The notes under the pieces: model-generated
Databases searched by the model: none
Seen by the model: the letters and a program-made list of their open reading frames with translations, nothing else
What the model was told of the DNA's origin: nothing
Shown: one piece after another, positions 1 through 8,449 of the stretch
How the letters are laid out: the number at the start of each line of letters is the position of its first letter
Position numbering within the stretch: position 1 is the stretch's first letter
Program-made: the position numbers and the translations under genes
Source of the DNA: Symplocastrum torsivum CPER-KK1
Lineage (GTDB): Bacteria; Cyanobacteriota; Cyanobacteriia; Cyanobacteriales; Coleofasciculaceae
Assembly (NCBI GenBank): GCA_019358875.1
Contig: JAHHIF010000006.1
Span: 124,001-188,000 of the forward strand
Direction: 5' to 3'
Length of the DNA: 64,000 nt

Positions 1-72
1 GTTGCGGCAATTCCGATGGATCGCTCTTTCTTACCTCAAGATCGTTGGGGTTCTCAAATTGCTCTGGAGTAG
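1..72 (+). CDS. C-terminal end of an unidentified protein (cut by window edge)
   Basis: The frame is open from the first base to a TAG at 70-72 and encodes 23 residues ending in DRWGSQIALE. The rest of the gene lies outside the window. It converges with the next gene, and an inverted repeat at 163-185 could terminate both. I do not recognise the protein, and the coding call rests only on the open frame and its position. Confidence 0.4.
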   Translation, partial: VAAIPMDRSFLPQDRWGSQIALE

Positions 73-78
73 AAGTGG

Positions 79-106
79 TCAGCTATCAGCAGTTAGCTAT
101 CAGCTA
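79..106. repeat. short tandem repeat, TCAGCTATCAGC type
   Basis: Two near-copies of AGCTATCAGC separated by AGTT. Related copies lie at 233-258 (GCTGATAGCTGAAAGCTGATAGC) and at about 45809-45820, just after recJ. This is a noncoding repeat family typical of cyanobacterial intergenic DNA. Confidence 0.6.
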
Positions 107-162
107 GAAGCCAAGTCACCAAAAAGTGATTGGGTAGCCAACTAAACGCCGCCATCATTCTT

Positions 163-185
163 CGCTCCTCCCACTGGCAGGAGCG
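163..185. terminator. possible bidirectional terminator hairpin
   Basis: CGCTCCT (163-169) pairs with AGGAGCG (179-185) around a 9-base loop. It lies between two convergent genes (stops at 72 and 262). There is no clear T-run, so the call rests on position and the perfect 7-bp stem. Confidence 0.35.
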
Positions 186-261
186 TTACGGAATATTATT
201 GGGCTTGTATTAGCCTCAGCCTCGCTGTTGAGGGCTGATAGCTGAAAGCTGATAGCTTAAA

Positions 262-1260
262 TCAAGAAGGACTCCCGGAAGTGCCTCCGCCACCTCGCTG
301 TTCGCTGCGCTTGATTGGTTTGGGAACCGATTCTCGACGCTTGGGTGGTGTTGTTGCTGCTGGACGCTCTCCTTTGCGAACAGGGCGTTGATTAGAGGTA
401 CTCTTTCTTCCTTCAGGTCGCCTTCCGTAAGGGGGTTTCCTTCCGGTTCGCTTCTTCACAGGCATTAAACCAATGTCGTTTGCCTCCTGAATCAGCAGAG
501 TATTAGCCTGTAGCTGGATATGCAAATCCCAGAAGTGACCAACAGCCCGGTCTCCTAGAGAACCCTTAAGCTTCAATTTAAAAAACTTAATTTTCTCTGA
601 CTCTTTGCGAGGAGACTGCTTAATCTTGACGATTACTTGTTCTTGTTCCCGCGACTGGTAAATTACCTCACCGCGAATGGAAAAGTAGCCATCATTAAGA
701 ACCGATGAGGAGTCAGATTTTGGCTCGTCTGTAACCTTCTGTGTCTCAGAACTCTCCGACACTTCCTCAGTCGAGGAGGGTGCAGTTGATGCTGGCTGAT
801 TCAGTTTTTCGGGTTCCCAAACCCCAACAATTTGGACATGTAAGTTACCGTCTTCTTGCCTTGAACGGGGATAAACAACCCAAAGGTGGGGTTGATCTAA
901 GCTCAAGTGATTCTTCACCAAGCTCATCACTCGACCTAGTAACACTGCATCAATCAATGTTCCATCCGCCGCCAAGAGCGTGCCCCGCGTTAATTGGTCT
1001 ACCGAAGGCATATATTGCCCTCGTATTAGACCAATCGCTCGGTACTGCATCGCTTCACTCGGCGGAGGAATCGGTTGCTGTCGCTGAACGTCTGGTAACG
1101 TTGTCTCAGTTGAATCAGCCGTTTGGGCTGATTCAGTGGGCGTGTTTGGCGAATCGTCGGCTGGCGTTGATTGGTGCTGGTTTTGCACACTGTTCGTTTC
1201 TGGTGGATGATCACCAGACGACTTAGGTGAGTCGGAAGACCGATTCACGAGATGACTCAT
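262..1260 (-). CDS. conserved hypothetical protein with disordered ends
   Basis: 332 residues. The first ~65 residues are rich in Ser, Pro, Gln and Thr. Residues ~70-155 form a folded block (RAIGLIRGQYMPS, then LLAADGTLIDAVLLGRVMSLVKNHL, then HLWVVYPR). A second Ser/Glu-rich linker follows, then another block at ~190-265 (GYFSIRGEVIYQSREQEQVIVKI). The tail is strongly basic (KKRTGRKPPYGRRPEGRKS) and could bind nucleic acid; that is inference. GAGG sits a few bases before the ATG and AGGAGG further out, supporting this start. The layout resembles a cyanobacterium-restricted hypothetical family; I cannot name a function. No membrane segments are seen. Confidence 0.75.
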   Translation of the reverse strand: MSHLVNRSSDSPKSSGDHPPETNSVQNQHQSTPADDSPNTPTESAQTADSTETTLPDVQRQQPIPPPSEAMQYRAIGLIRGQYMPSVDQLTRGTLLAADGTLIDAVLLGRVMSLVKNHLSLDQPHLWVVYPRSRQEDGNLHVQIVGVWEPEKLNQPASTAPSSTEEVSESSETQKVTDEPKSDSSSVLNDGYFSIRGEVIYQSREQEQVIVKIKQSPRKESEKIKFFKLKLKGSLGDRAVGHFWDLHIQLQANTLLIQEANDIGLMPVKKRTGRKPPYGRRPEGRKSTSNQRPVRKGERPAATTPPKRRESVPKPIKRSEQRGGGGTSGSPS

Positions 1261-1590
1261 ATAACCTCTAACCTCCTAGCGGCGGAGACACATTCCCTTG
1301 TGGGAGTTTCGCTGATATCATCAGCATGGTTTTGAAAACAATCCAGCTATTTGGGGCAACTCTAAGAAACAATGCTCTTAAAAAAAAGCTCACAAAAAGC
1401 CGGAAGGTGAGAGAGCTTGCTATCAGTCTGCTCATTGTACAGAATGCAGTGAGATGACTGGTATATCCGCAAAGTTTATGGAATCTTTAATCGGAGATGC
1501 CCGCACTCGATTATAGCTAGGCTCATTTCTGCCAATATTCTGGCACGCTTCCAGTTTAGACAACTGGAAAATCTCTCGTGTCAGTTAATA
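1261..1590. other. divergent intergenic region with an inverted repeat
   Basis: This region separates two divergent genes and must hold both promoters, though I could not place them with confidence. The clear structure is TTCCAGTT (1549-1556), TAGAC, AACTGGAA (1562-1569), a perfect 8-bp inverted repeat ending 21 bases before the downstream ATG. It could be a 5'-UTR hairpin or an operator. No small gene is evident. Confidence 0.4.
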
Positions 1591-2562
1591 ATGTCATATA
1601 GAGTTCAAAGAATTTTTGTGTCTCAAAAGCGCAATCCCTGGATCAATGTGGTGCTGGTGCTAGCTGTGCTGGCATTTGTCGGTTTTTCGATGGTTCCTTT
1701 ACTGGGCAGTATCTTTGAGGGGAGTGAACCCTCAGCGAGAACTACACCAGCAGCTACACCAAGCATTTCAGCAGACAAGAAAGCAGAACTGGAAGCTCAA
1801 GCCAAAGGTTACGAACTGGTTGTACAACGAGAGCCACAAAATGTTACAGCATTAAAAGGGCTTTTGGAGGTGCGACTACAGCAAGGGGATGTCCAAGGCG
1901 CGATCGCTCCCTTGGAACAGCTAGCCAAGCTGAATCCTGACCAAACTGATTATGCCGTCTTGCTGGCTCAAGCCAAGCAGCAAACAGGCGATCGCGAAGG
2001 TGCAGCTCAAACCTACCGCACAATTCTTGCTTCAAAGCCTGGTAACTTGAACGCACTTCAAGGACTCGTAAGTCTGTTAATCCAGCAAGATCGTCCAGAA
2101 GCGGCAATCGGGCTATTGCAGGATACTCTCAAAACTGCAACACAAGTTAATGAGATTCAGCCAGGAAGTGTGGATGTTATCTCAGTACAGCTATTGTTAG
2201 GTCAAATCTATGCGGCTGAGCAGCGTTACACACAAGCGATCGCTGTCTATGATGAATCCATCAAAGCCAATCAACAAGATTTTCGCCCTGTCCTAGCTAA
2301 AGCATTAGTTCTGAAACAACAAGGGAAAATCGCAGAAGCAAAACCTCTATTCACAACCGCTGTTTCCCTAGCACCACCTCAGTACAAAGACCAAGTTAAG
2401 CAGCTATCAGGCGATACGCCAGCCCCCACTAGTTCACCGCCTACAGGGACAACACCAGCCCCTAACAGTTCTCCGCCTACAGGGACAACACCAGCCCCTA
2501 CTAACTCACCAGCTAACGCTACACCAGATTTTCCAGAACCATTACCTAGTGCTAGTCCCTAA
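1591..2562 (+). CDS. membrane-anchored TPR protein
   Basis: 323 residues. A single hydrophobic segment at ~18-40 (INVVLVLAVLAFVGFSMVPLL) anchors the N-terminus. Residues ~65-260 are tetratricopeptide repeats (e.g. ALKGLLEVRLQQGDVQGAIA, then LLGQIYAAEQRYTQAIAVYD), which mediate protein-protein contacts. The C-terminus is a Pro/Thr/Ser tail with a direct repeat of TGTTPAPNSSPP, encoded by near-identical DNA repeats at ~2430-2510, so its length is probably variable. The soluble part may lie in the periplasm or lumen. Partner and process are unknown. An in-frame GTG lies 13 bases upstream, but ATG is preferred. Confidence 0.8.
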   Translation: MSYRVQRIFVSQKRNPWINVVLVLAVLAFVGFSMVPLLGSIFEGSEPSARTTPAATPSISADKKAELEAQAKGYELVVQREPQNVTALKGLLEVRLQQGDVQGAIAPLEQLAKLNPDQTDYAVLLAQAKQQTGDREGAAQTYRTILASKPGNLNALQGLVSLLIQQDRPEAAIGLLQDTLKTATQVNEIQPGSVDVISVQLLLGQIYAAEQRYTQAIAVYDESIKANQQDFRPVLAKALVLKQQGKIAEAKPLFTTAVSLAPPQYKDQVKQLSGDTPAPTSSPPTGTTPAPNSSPPTGTTPAPTNSPANATPDFPEPLPSASP

Positions 2563-2565
2563 TTA

Positions 2566-2595
2566 GGGAATGGGGAATGGGGAATGGGGAATGGG
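2566..2595. repeat. heptamer short tandem repeat (GGGAATG)
   Basis: Four tandem copies of the 7-mer GGGAATG directly after the TPR gene. The same family occurs at ~18004-18020, 50745-50777 and ~51892-51905, and in reverse complement at ~2713-2731. These short tandem repeats are widespread in cyanobacterial intergenic DNA. Confidence 0.7.
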
Positions 2596-2729
2596 ACTTT
2601 CATGTTCGTATTCGCGTTGGCAGGTAGGCGCGTAGCACTGCATAACACAGCAAATGTTCCGGCGTAAGCCCACTTCATAGAATCTCTTGAAGAGCGGAAT
2701 GTGAGTTTTCCCCAATCCCCAATTCCCAA

Positions 2730-4457
2730 TTAATACTTCCGCTCTTTTGGCTCAAACAAAGTGATACTCACAGGTTTATATTGCAGGTCAATGCCTGCTG
2801 GTGAGTAGTAAGCGAGAGTGTGCTTGAGGAAATTGGTATCGTCTCGCTCAGGATAGTCTTCGCGGCAATGCGCCCCACGGCTTTCCTGACGATTTAGGGC
2901 AGACGTGAGGATGATTTCTCCAACAAGCATTAAATTACGAAGTTCCAAAGCTTCAGTTATTTCTGTGTTCCAGCAGTTGCCCTTGTCGTCCAAGTAAATC
3001 TGCTGGTACTGCTGTTGCAACTGTTGCAGCTGGTTTAAGCCCTCGCGCATTAACTCATCACTGCGGAAGACACCACAGTAGTCAGTCATGCAGTCTTGGA
3101 AAGCTTGACGCAGTTGTCCTATTCGGATGGTTCCAGATTGATTAAACAGGGCAGTAATTTGTGAGTAAGCCGCATTAAGGTAGGATTGCTCATTAATATC
3201 TGGCAGTTTACGGTTTTGGATATATTGTGCGATCGCAGCACCTGTTCTTTTCCCATAAACAACACATTCCAACAGAGAATTACTCCCTAGACGGTTTGCG
3301 CCATGCACTGAGACACAAGAAGCTTCACCAGCCGCAAAGAAGCCTTCAACTAACCCATCAGCACCACTACGCACTCGTCCATCCGTGTTGACAGGGATTC
3401 CTCCCATCGAATAATGGATAGTTGGTCGGACTGGCATCGGCTGATGGACAGCATCAATACCGAGTAATCGATGCGCTTCCTCCCAGCAGAAGGGAACCCG
3501 ACTCATAATCTTTTCTTGTCCCATGTGGCGCAAGTCGAGATAGACAAACGGACCACCAGCACTGCCATCCAGATGAATACCACGACCCGCACGGATTTCA
3601 CGGGTAATCGCTCTTGAGGTGATATCACGAGGAGCAAGTTCCATCTTACTAGGCGCGTAAGTCGCCATAAAGCGATCGCCTTCTGAATTGATGAGATACG
3701 CCCCCTCACCTCGCACCGCTTCGGAAATCAATACACCCACTGGATACAAACCTGTTGGGTGAAACTGCACAAACTCCATATCCTCTAGTGGTACACCTGC
3801 AACGGCTGACATGGCTAAACCGTCACCCGTCGAGGCATAGTCATTCGAGGTTGTATTAAATGCTCGTCCATAGCCACCAGTGGCAAACATTACTGCCTTT
3901 GCCCGTAGCACTTCCAGATTGGTGTCTAGGATGTTGAACATCACAACACCTTTTGCCTGGGCATCTTCCAAAATCAGCTGCATCACGTACCACTCTTCGT
4001 AGATACGGACACCGTTACGCCGGAGGTTGTTCACTAATTCGTGTAAGATGGCGTGTCCGGTTTTATCTGCTGCGTAGCAGGTACGTCGATGAGAATGCCC
4101 TCCAAACGCCCGTTGAGCAATCCGACCATCAGGCAAACGGGAGAACAACACTCCCATGTGTTCTAGGTCAATAACAACATCTGGGGCTTCACGGGTGAGA
4201 ATTTCAACAGCATCTTGGTCTGCCAGGTAATCAGAACCTTTAACCGTATCAAAAGCATGGGCTTCCCAAGTATCGTCAGCGTCCACATTTTTCAGCGTTG
4301 CCGCCATCCCGCCTTGGGCAGCGACAGAGTGGGAACGAATGGGGTGAGTTTTGGCAATGAGGGCTACATCCAGCGTCGGGTCAGTGCGTTTAATCTCTAA
4401 GGCAGCGCGACATCCGGCTAATCCGCCACCAACAATAACGACATCGTGTTCTCGCAT
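2730..4457 (-). CDS. sdhA: succinate dehydrogenase/fumarate reductase flavoprotein subunit
   Basis: 575 residues, the usual length. SdhA oxidises succinate to fumarate through covalently bound FAD and passes electrons to the iron-sulfur subunit and then the quinone pool. The N-terminal Rossmann motif is VVIVGGGLAGCRAALE (7-22). The flavin-linking His is H43 in RSHSVAAQGG. Active-site motifs EFVQFHPTGLY, RGEGAYL and HGANRLGSNSLLE are present, followed by the helical capping and C-terminal domains ending in the FEPKERKY tail. No sdhB or sdhC is adjacent, which is usual in cyanobacteria, where the subunits are often scattered. It is expected on the cytoplasmic face of the thylakoid or plasma membrane. 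Confidence 0.95.
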   Translation of the reverse strand: MREHDVVIVGGGLAGCRAALEIKRTDPTLDVALIAKTHPIRSHSVAAQGGMAATLKNVDADDTWEAHAFDTVKGSDYLADQDAVEILTREAPDVVIDLEHMGVLFSRLPDGRIAQRAFGGHSHRRTCYAADKTGHAILHELVNNLRRNGVRIYEEWYVMQLILEDAQAKGVVMFNILDTNLEVLRAKAVMFATGGYGRAFNTTSNDYASTGDGLAMSAVAGVPLEDMEFVQFHPTGLYPVGVLISEAVRGEGAYLINSEGDRFMATYAPSKMELAPRDITSRAITREIRAGRGIHLDGSAGGPFVYLDLRHMGQEKIMSRVPFCWEEAHRLLGIDAVHQPMPVRPTIHYSMGGIPVNTDGRVRSGADGLVEGFFAAGEASCVSVHGANRLGSNSLLECVVYGKRTGAAIAQYIQNRKLPDINEQSYLNAAYSQITALFNQSGTIRIGQLRQAFQDCMTDYCGVFRSDELMREGLNQLQQLQQQYQQIYLDDKGNCWNTEITEALELRNLMLVGEIILTSALNRQESRGAHCREDYPERDDTNFLKHTLAYYSPAGIDLQYKPVSITLFEPKERKY

Positions 4458-4512
4458 TCTTTAGTTGGATCTCTAGAATTCTTTGCTGTATTTATCCTGG
4501 CACTAATAAAAA

Positions 4513-4535
4513 TTCCCCGCCTTTAGGGGGGGGAA
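4513..4535 (-). terminator. possible terminator upstream of sdhA
   Basis: TTCCCC (4513-4518) pairs with GGGGAA (4530-4535), with extra C:G pairing inside. It lies between the small membrane-protein gene, whose message would end here, and the sdhA start. There is no T-run; it may act as a weak terminator or processing hairpin. Confidence 0.35.
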
Positions 4536-4599
4536 CTTCTTAATTCTTTGTCGGAGTAGGGATAAGCACGGGACACCGGCCCTACTTAAAAATGACTCT

Positions 4600-4911
4600 T
4601 TAACTGGCTACTTGGGCTGGTTTCTGGACAGGCTGAATTCCTTGAGTTGTCTCACTCGTCTCGCCTTCTTGCATCGGAGAAAGCTCAATATGGTTTAGTA
4701 GTGTGGTTACGAAGGCAAAGACCAAAAAAGGCAGAGACAGCACCAAAATTAACCCAACAGTCGCTAAGGCATAGATTTGGCGATCAGCACTCCAAAGAGC
4801 TAGTGCAGAAGCGAGGCTGAAGAAAATGACGATTAACCAAACGATGATTTGTCCATATATGTCACCAAAGCTTAGGGTGCAGCTAAAGCGGTATCTGCTA
4901 AATTTATCCAT
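4600..4911 (-). CDS. small two-helix membrane protein, unknown function
   Basis: I place the start at the ATG at 4911 (MDKFSRYRF) because GAGGGA lies just upstream; a GTG 15 bases further out has no ribosome site. The product has ~103 residues. Two hydrophobic segments (GQIIVWLIVIFFSLASALAL and LATVGLILVLSLPFLVFAF) are separated by a short polar turn, and an acidic, Gln-rich soluble tail follows. I do not recognise the family. It is transcribed toward sdhA, with a weak hairpin between them. Confidence 0.65.
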   Translation of the reverse strand: MDKFSRYRFSCTLSFGDIYGQIIVWLIVIFFSLASALALWSADRQIYALATVGLILVLSLPFLVFAFVTTLLNHIELSPMQEGETSETTQGIQPVQKPAQVAS

Positions 4912-5094
4912 GATTTCCCTCGACACATTTCTTTAAATTTTAAGGATAAGCGTCGTATTCAGATTTGGGTCATTTCTCAATATATTTTTAAGCGGCTTGA
5001 AACATAAGTTTACGAATTTCGCTTTATATGAGCAGGGAGTTTTTTTGGAGTGTAACTAATGACCGACTTTCTTATCCTGACCGTGGTGAACAAG

Positions 5095-6522
5095 TTAACA
5101 AGAGGGTGCATTAAGTAGAAGACTAATAGTGAACGTTGCCCCTTTGCCAGTGCTACTAGCGGTTATCTTTCCGCCATGTGCTTCTACAATGCGTCGGGCG
5201 ATTGCAAGCCCTAAACCTGTTCCACTGCCTTGACGCGAACGGTCTCCTGTATAGAACTGTTCAAAAATATGAGGAAGATCGCGATCGCTGATTCCTAATC
5301 CTTGGTCTTGGATTTTCAAAGTAATTTGGTTCCCTTCTACCTGTCCTGAGATAAAGACTGTAGAATCTTGTACCGAGTGCTTGAGAGCATTGTCCAGGAT
5401 ATTTAGAAACGCTTGTAAGAGCCTTTCTGGATCACCCTCTATCTCAAGATCAGGAACGTCTGCGACGATTGTCATATTCTTGGAGTGCATCCGGGACTCG
5501 ATCGCTCGTACAGCCCGATTCATTAGATCTCGCACTCGAATAGGCTGTTGTTCCAGTGTGGTGACACCCGCTTCTAATCGTCCTAAATCCAGTAAATCCT
5601 TAATCAGTCGGGAGAGACGCATTGTCTCATCTTGCGCTGTCTGGATAAAGCGACTGCGTAACTCTGGTTCCTCATCAGCACCACTAGCAAGTGCGTCCAA
5701 AGTAACATAGACGTTGCTGACTGGAGTGCGTAGCTCGTGAGATACATTAGCCAGAAAGGCACGTCGCTCTTGATCAAGAGAAGCTAACCGTTTACTCATT
5801 CGGTTCAACTCAGTCGCTAATTGACCAAGTTCATCCCTTCGATGGATGTTCAACTTGTCTCCTAAATGACCACCGCCCACGTCAATCGCAAAATTACGCA
5901 TCGCCTTAATTGGATTTGCCATATTGCGGGCAAGACGTTCGCTAATGAAGGCACAGAGCACAACCGTCACCACGAGCGCTCCTAGAAGTGTGAAAATAAC
6001 TATGCGAAACTGACGCTGGAACTGTTCTAGCGTTATCGACATTCGTAGGATACCCAGTCGGCGACCGTTACGGGATATAGGTCGTGCTGTGTATAATCGG
6101 TCATCGTTTGACAGGATACCTTTCGCTACCCCTTGCGCTGGCTTATTTTGAAGCGCCTCCTTCATTCCAGGAACAGTCTTCCAATCAGCTACCTGTCGAT
6201 CTAGCTGGGGAGAAGACGTGACCAGTAGGCGACCCTCTGGCGTAAAGAGGCGCAGAGTAACGGATTGACGCGCCCCATAACGTTGCACTATCACTTCTAC
6301 TCGCTTGAAATTATTTTCCTCCAACTCGTCAGCTATGCTCTCACTGAGGGCAGTAGACCAGGCATCTAAATCAGCCTGCCTCATACTCATGAAATAGCCG
6401 TAGAAAGACAGGATAATGTAGCCTGCCAGGATAGAGGTTCCTAAGACCGTGAGCGCCACATAAGTGACTAACAGTTTTTGGTAAATTGAATTCCAGCGAA
6501 TACGAATTGGTAACCAATCCAT
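5095..6522 (-). CDS. membrane sensor histidine kinase
   Basis: 475 residues. TM1 is at ~17-41 and TM2 at ~171-193. Between them is an extracytoplasmic sensor loop of ~130 residues (RYGARQSVTLRLFTPEGRLL), followed by a HAMP linker (~193-246). The HisKA motif VSHELRTP places the phospho-accepting His at H262. The ATPase domain has LLQAFLNILDNALKH (N-box), QDQGLGISDRDLPHIFEQF (G1/F-box) and SGTGLGLAIARRIV (G2). It is the second gene of a pair: the regulator gene ends 75 bp upstream on the same strand. The stimulus cannot be read from the sequence. The architecture is that of a complete, functional kinase. Confidence 0.92.
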   Translation of the reverse strand: MDWLPIRIRWNSIYQKLLVTYVALTVLGTSILAGYIILSFYGYFMSMRQADLDAWSTALSESIADELEENNFKRVEVIVQRYGARQSVTLRLFTPEGRLLVTSSPQLDRQVADWKTVPGMKEALQNKPAQGVAKGILSNDDRLYTARPISRNGRRLGILRMSITLEQFQRQFRIVIFTLLGALVVTVVLCAFISERLARNMANPIKAMRNFAIDVGGGHLGDKLNIHRRDELGQLATELNRMSKRLASLDQERRAFLANVSHELRTPVSNVYVTLDALASGADEEPELRSRFIQTAQDETMRLSRLIKDLLDLGRLEAGVTTLEQQPIRVRDLMNRAVRAIESRMHSKNMTIVADVPDLEIEGDPERLLQAFLNILDNALKHSVQDSTVFISGQVEGNQITLKIQDQGLGISDRDLPHIFEQFYTGDRSRQGSGTGLGLAIARRIVEAHGGKITASSTGKGATFTISLLLNAPSC

Positions 6523-6597
6523 TAGAAGTTAAAGGTTAAAGGTCAGAGGTTGGAAATTTTCAACCTGCTTGTTGTACTCTTTGACAATGAGAACTTA

Positions 6598-6975
6598 TTA
6601 AGAGTTTTGACCAGACGCACGGCTCCGTAAAACAGCTTTTATGCGTGCTAGGAGTTCACGGGTGTTAAAGGGTTTGGTGATATAGTCATCTGCACCTGCT
6701 TCTAAGCCCCAAACTTTATCAATGTCCTGGTCTTTAGCTGTCAGCATGATGATTGGTACTTTAGAAAATGCTCTGATGCGCCAGCAGATTTCCATGCCAT
6801 CTATCTCTGGTAGCATTAAGTCCAAAATGATGATGTCTGGCACCTCTTTATGAAATAGTTTGAGAGCCGCTCGACCATCCGCTGCCGTTGTTACTTGGTA
6901 ACCTTCTTTAACTAAGGCATAGCTCAGGCTAGCTCGCAATGCCTCTTCATCATCAACTAGTAAAACTTGTGTCAT
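6598..6975 (-). CDS. single-domain response regulator related to OmpR-type regulators
   Basis: 125 residues, all receiver domain. The acidic pocket is VDDE (8-10), the phospho-acceptor is D52 (LDLMLPEIDG), and the conserved T79 and K101 (YITKPF) are present. The sequence (LEAGADDYITKPFNTRELLARIKAVLRSR) is typical of OmpR/PhoB-type receivers up to the interdomain linker, but a stop follows at once. The winged-helix DNA-binding domain (~100 residues) is absent, and only 75 bp separates the stop from the kinase gene. It is probably an adapter or phosphate-transfer receiver, or a regulator that lost its output domain. A strong ribosome site (AGGAGGG) lies upstream inside a hairpin. Confidence 0.9.
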   Translation of the reverse strand: MTQVLLVDDEEALRASLSYALVKEGYQVTTAADGRAALKLFHKEVPDIIILDLMLPEIDGMEICWRIRAFSKVPIIMLTAKDQDIDKVWGLEAGADDYITKPFNTRELLARIKAVLRSRASGQNS

Positions 6976-6978
6976 ATA

Positions 6979-7000
6979 ACTTTACCCTCCTAGGTAAAGT
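6979..7000 (-). promoter_or_regulatory. hairpin overlapping the ribosome site of the response regulator
   Basis: On the minus strand ACTTTACC and GGTAAAGT form a perfect 8-bp stem around a 6-base loop. The Shine-Dalgarno core AGGAGG lies in the loop and first stem base, about 10 bases before the ATG at 6975. Such a hairpin could modulate translation, or be bound as an operator. Confidence 0.5.
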
Positions 7001-7170
7001 ATACCTAAGAGAGCGGAATCCAAATTTTAGACATTTTCACCATAAAATACTAAGCAGAAAGAAATTGCTTTCTACTACGGTAAGTTCTTCTACGAAACAA
7101 CTGCTTGAACTCAGATCTGGATATCACTCCTTTATCTGTAAATACCTGAGTGTTTTTGTTCCATAGAAAT

Positions 7171-7196
7171 GCTGGGATTGTAATTACAACCCCAGC
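7171..7196 (-). terminator. hairpin after the Gly/Thr-repeat gene
   Basis: GCTGGG.TTGT and ACAA.CCCAGC form an ~11-bp stem with one mismatch around AATT. It lies 28 bases past the stop of the gene at 7224. No clean T-run follows, so termination efficiency is uncertain. Confidence 0.45.
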
Positions 7197-7223
7197 AAAG
7201 CTAATGAAAACCAGAATTCTTAA

Positions 7224-8078
7224 CTATTGGTTGCCCTGATTAGTTGGTGTAGTGGTGCCACGGCGAAGATAACCTTGTACATTGCTAACCGCTCGTGTGG
7301 CATAAGGGTTGTTAGGACGTAGCTGAAGCGCCCTTTGAAAGTAAGCCAAAGCAGTTTGGTAGTCTCTTAGCTGGGTTGCCGTGTACCCAGCGTTCATGTA
7401 TTGAGTAAATGCATCTTGCTGACCATTAGCTTGCCCAGCGCCAGTTTGACCAGTACCTGTTTGCCCAGAACCCCTTTGCTCAGTGCCAGTTTGACCAGTA
7501 CCAGCGCCTGTACCACCCGTACCTGTACTGCCTTGACCAGCACCTGTGCCACCAGCGCCTGTACCGCCTTGACCCGCGCCTGTGCCACCCGTACCTGTAC
7601 CGCCTTGACCAACACCTGTGCCACCAGTGCCTGTACCACCTGTACCTGTGCCACCTGTACCTGTGCCTGTGCCACCTTGACCAGCCCCGGTTCCGCCAGT
7701 ACTGCCTTGACCAGTGCCCGTTCCACCCGTGCCGGTTTGACCAGCCCCGGTTCTACCCGTGCCAGTTTGTCCGGCACCCGTGCCGCCAGTGCCGCCAGTG
7801 CCAGTTTGTCCAGCACCCGTGCCACCAGAACCTGTTCCACCAGTGCCCGTACCACCAGCGCCTGTTCCACCAGTTCCTGATGTACCCTGAGCTAATAATT
7901 GTCCGCTTCTCCCAGTAGATTCAATTCGGCGATCGCGTTTATTGAGAGAGCTATCAAAGCTACTAGAGTTGGAATTGGCGAGTGCTAAGGCTGGCAAAGC
8001 GAGAAAAACACTAGCACTAGCAACGCCTATCAAGCTAACAAGTTTTGTAACTGAATTTTTCTGATTTTTTGCCTTCAT
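7224..8078 (-). CDS. secreted Gly/Thr/Gln-repeat protein with C-terminal TPR
   Basis: 284 residues in three parts. First is a signal peptide (basic start, LVSLIGVASASVFLALPALALA, cleavage near residue 34). Second is a ~150-residue low-complexity region (~65-220) built from GTG, GTGG, GAGQ and GTGAGQ units. Third is a C-terminal segment with about one and a half TPR units (AGYTATQLRDYQTALAYFQRALQLRPNNPYATRAV). The DNA under the middle is a minisatellite with period mostly 9 or 18 bases, so the region is prone to length change. Both strands are open there, which produces long false frames. A surface or periplasmic spacer with a protein-binding end is a plausible role, but this is inference; I recognise no named family. 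Confidence 0.8.
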   Translation of the reverse strand: MKAKNQKNSVTKLVSLIGVASASVFLALPALALANSNSSSFDSSLNKRDRRIESTGRSGQLLAQGTSGTGGTGAGGTGTGGTGSGGTGAGQTGTGGTGGTGAGQTGTGRTGAGQTGTGGTGTGQGSTGGTGAGQGGTGTGTGGTGTGGTGTGGTGVGQGGTGTGGTGAGQGGTGAGGTGAGQGSTGTGGTGAGTGQTGTEQRGSGQTGTGQTGAGQANGQQDAFTQYMNAGYTATQLRDYQTALAYFQRALQLRPNNPYATRAVSNVQGYLRRGTTTPTNQGNQ

Positions 8079-8449
8079 GGCTATATCCTGAGTATTATGC
8101 TAAAAGCACTTTGAGGTTTCAAGCAGTCTGGTAAAAATTGAACAGATCTTGCTAGTTTAAAAAGATTTGAACTTGAAGAAGCTACATCAGTTAGAGCGCT
8201 AATGACATATTCTTGAAGCTTCTATTTAAAAAGTTAATTCTGTAACTTTTCCGGCTCGTCTACCTAAAGAGTCGTCTATGTGTTAAGTGAATATGTCTAA
8301 TAGGTACTAAATCAGCTAACCTTATCCATTCGCCTTTGAGTTTTCGCGTAACTAGATGCTGAGTTTGATTGGATTATGACAAGAGACACCCCCTCAGGAA
8401 GGAGTGTCTCTAAAGTGTTCTTTATCCAAACTAAGTGGTTGTTTCCGCT
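8079..8449. other. intergenic region with one terminator and an AT-rich leader
   Basis: It contains the hairpin described at 8382-8411 and an AT-rich stretch (~8090-8240) presumably carrying the promoter of the Gly/Thr-repeat gene. I see no coding signal in it. Confidence 0.4.
8382..8411 (-). terminator. terminator hairpin of the 8450-8977 gene
   Basis: AGAGACAC (8382-8389) pairs perfectly with GTGTCTCT (8404-8411). It lies 39 bases past the stop of the TPR gene on the minus strand. Confidence 0.55.

Noticed and set aside
741..1226. Long plus-strand open frame opposite the first hypothetical gene
   Set aside because: It is fully contained in the minus-strand gene, which has folded-domain composition and a good ribosome site. 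The plus-strand product has no family features.
7394..7880. Two long open frames (both strands) over the Gly/Thr repeat
   Set aside because: They arise from the GC-rich minisatellite being open in several frames. Their Ala/Val/Gln/Leu or Thr/Ser/Ala products have no start context or family resemblance.
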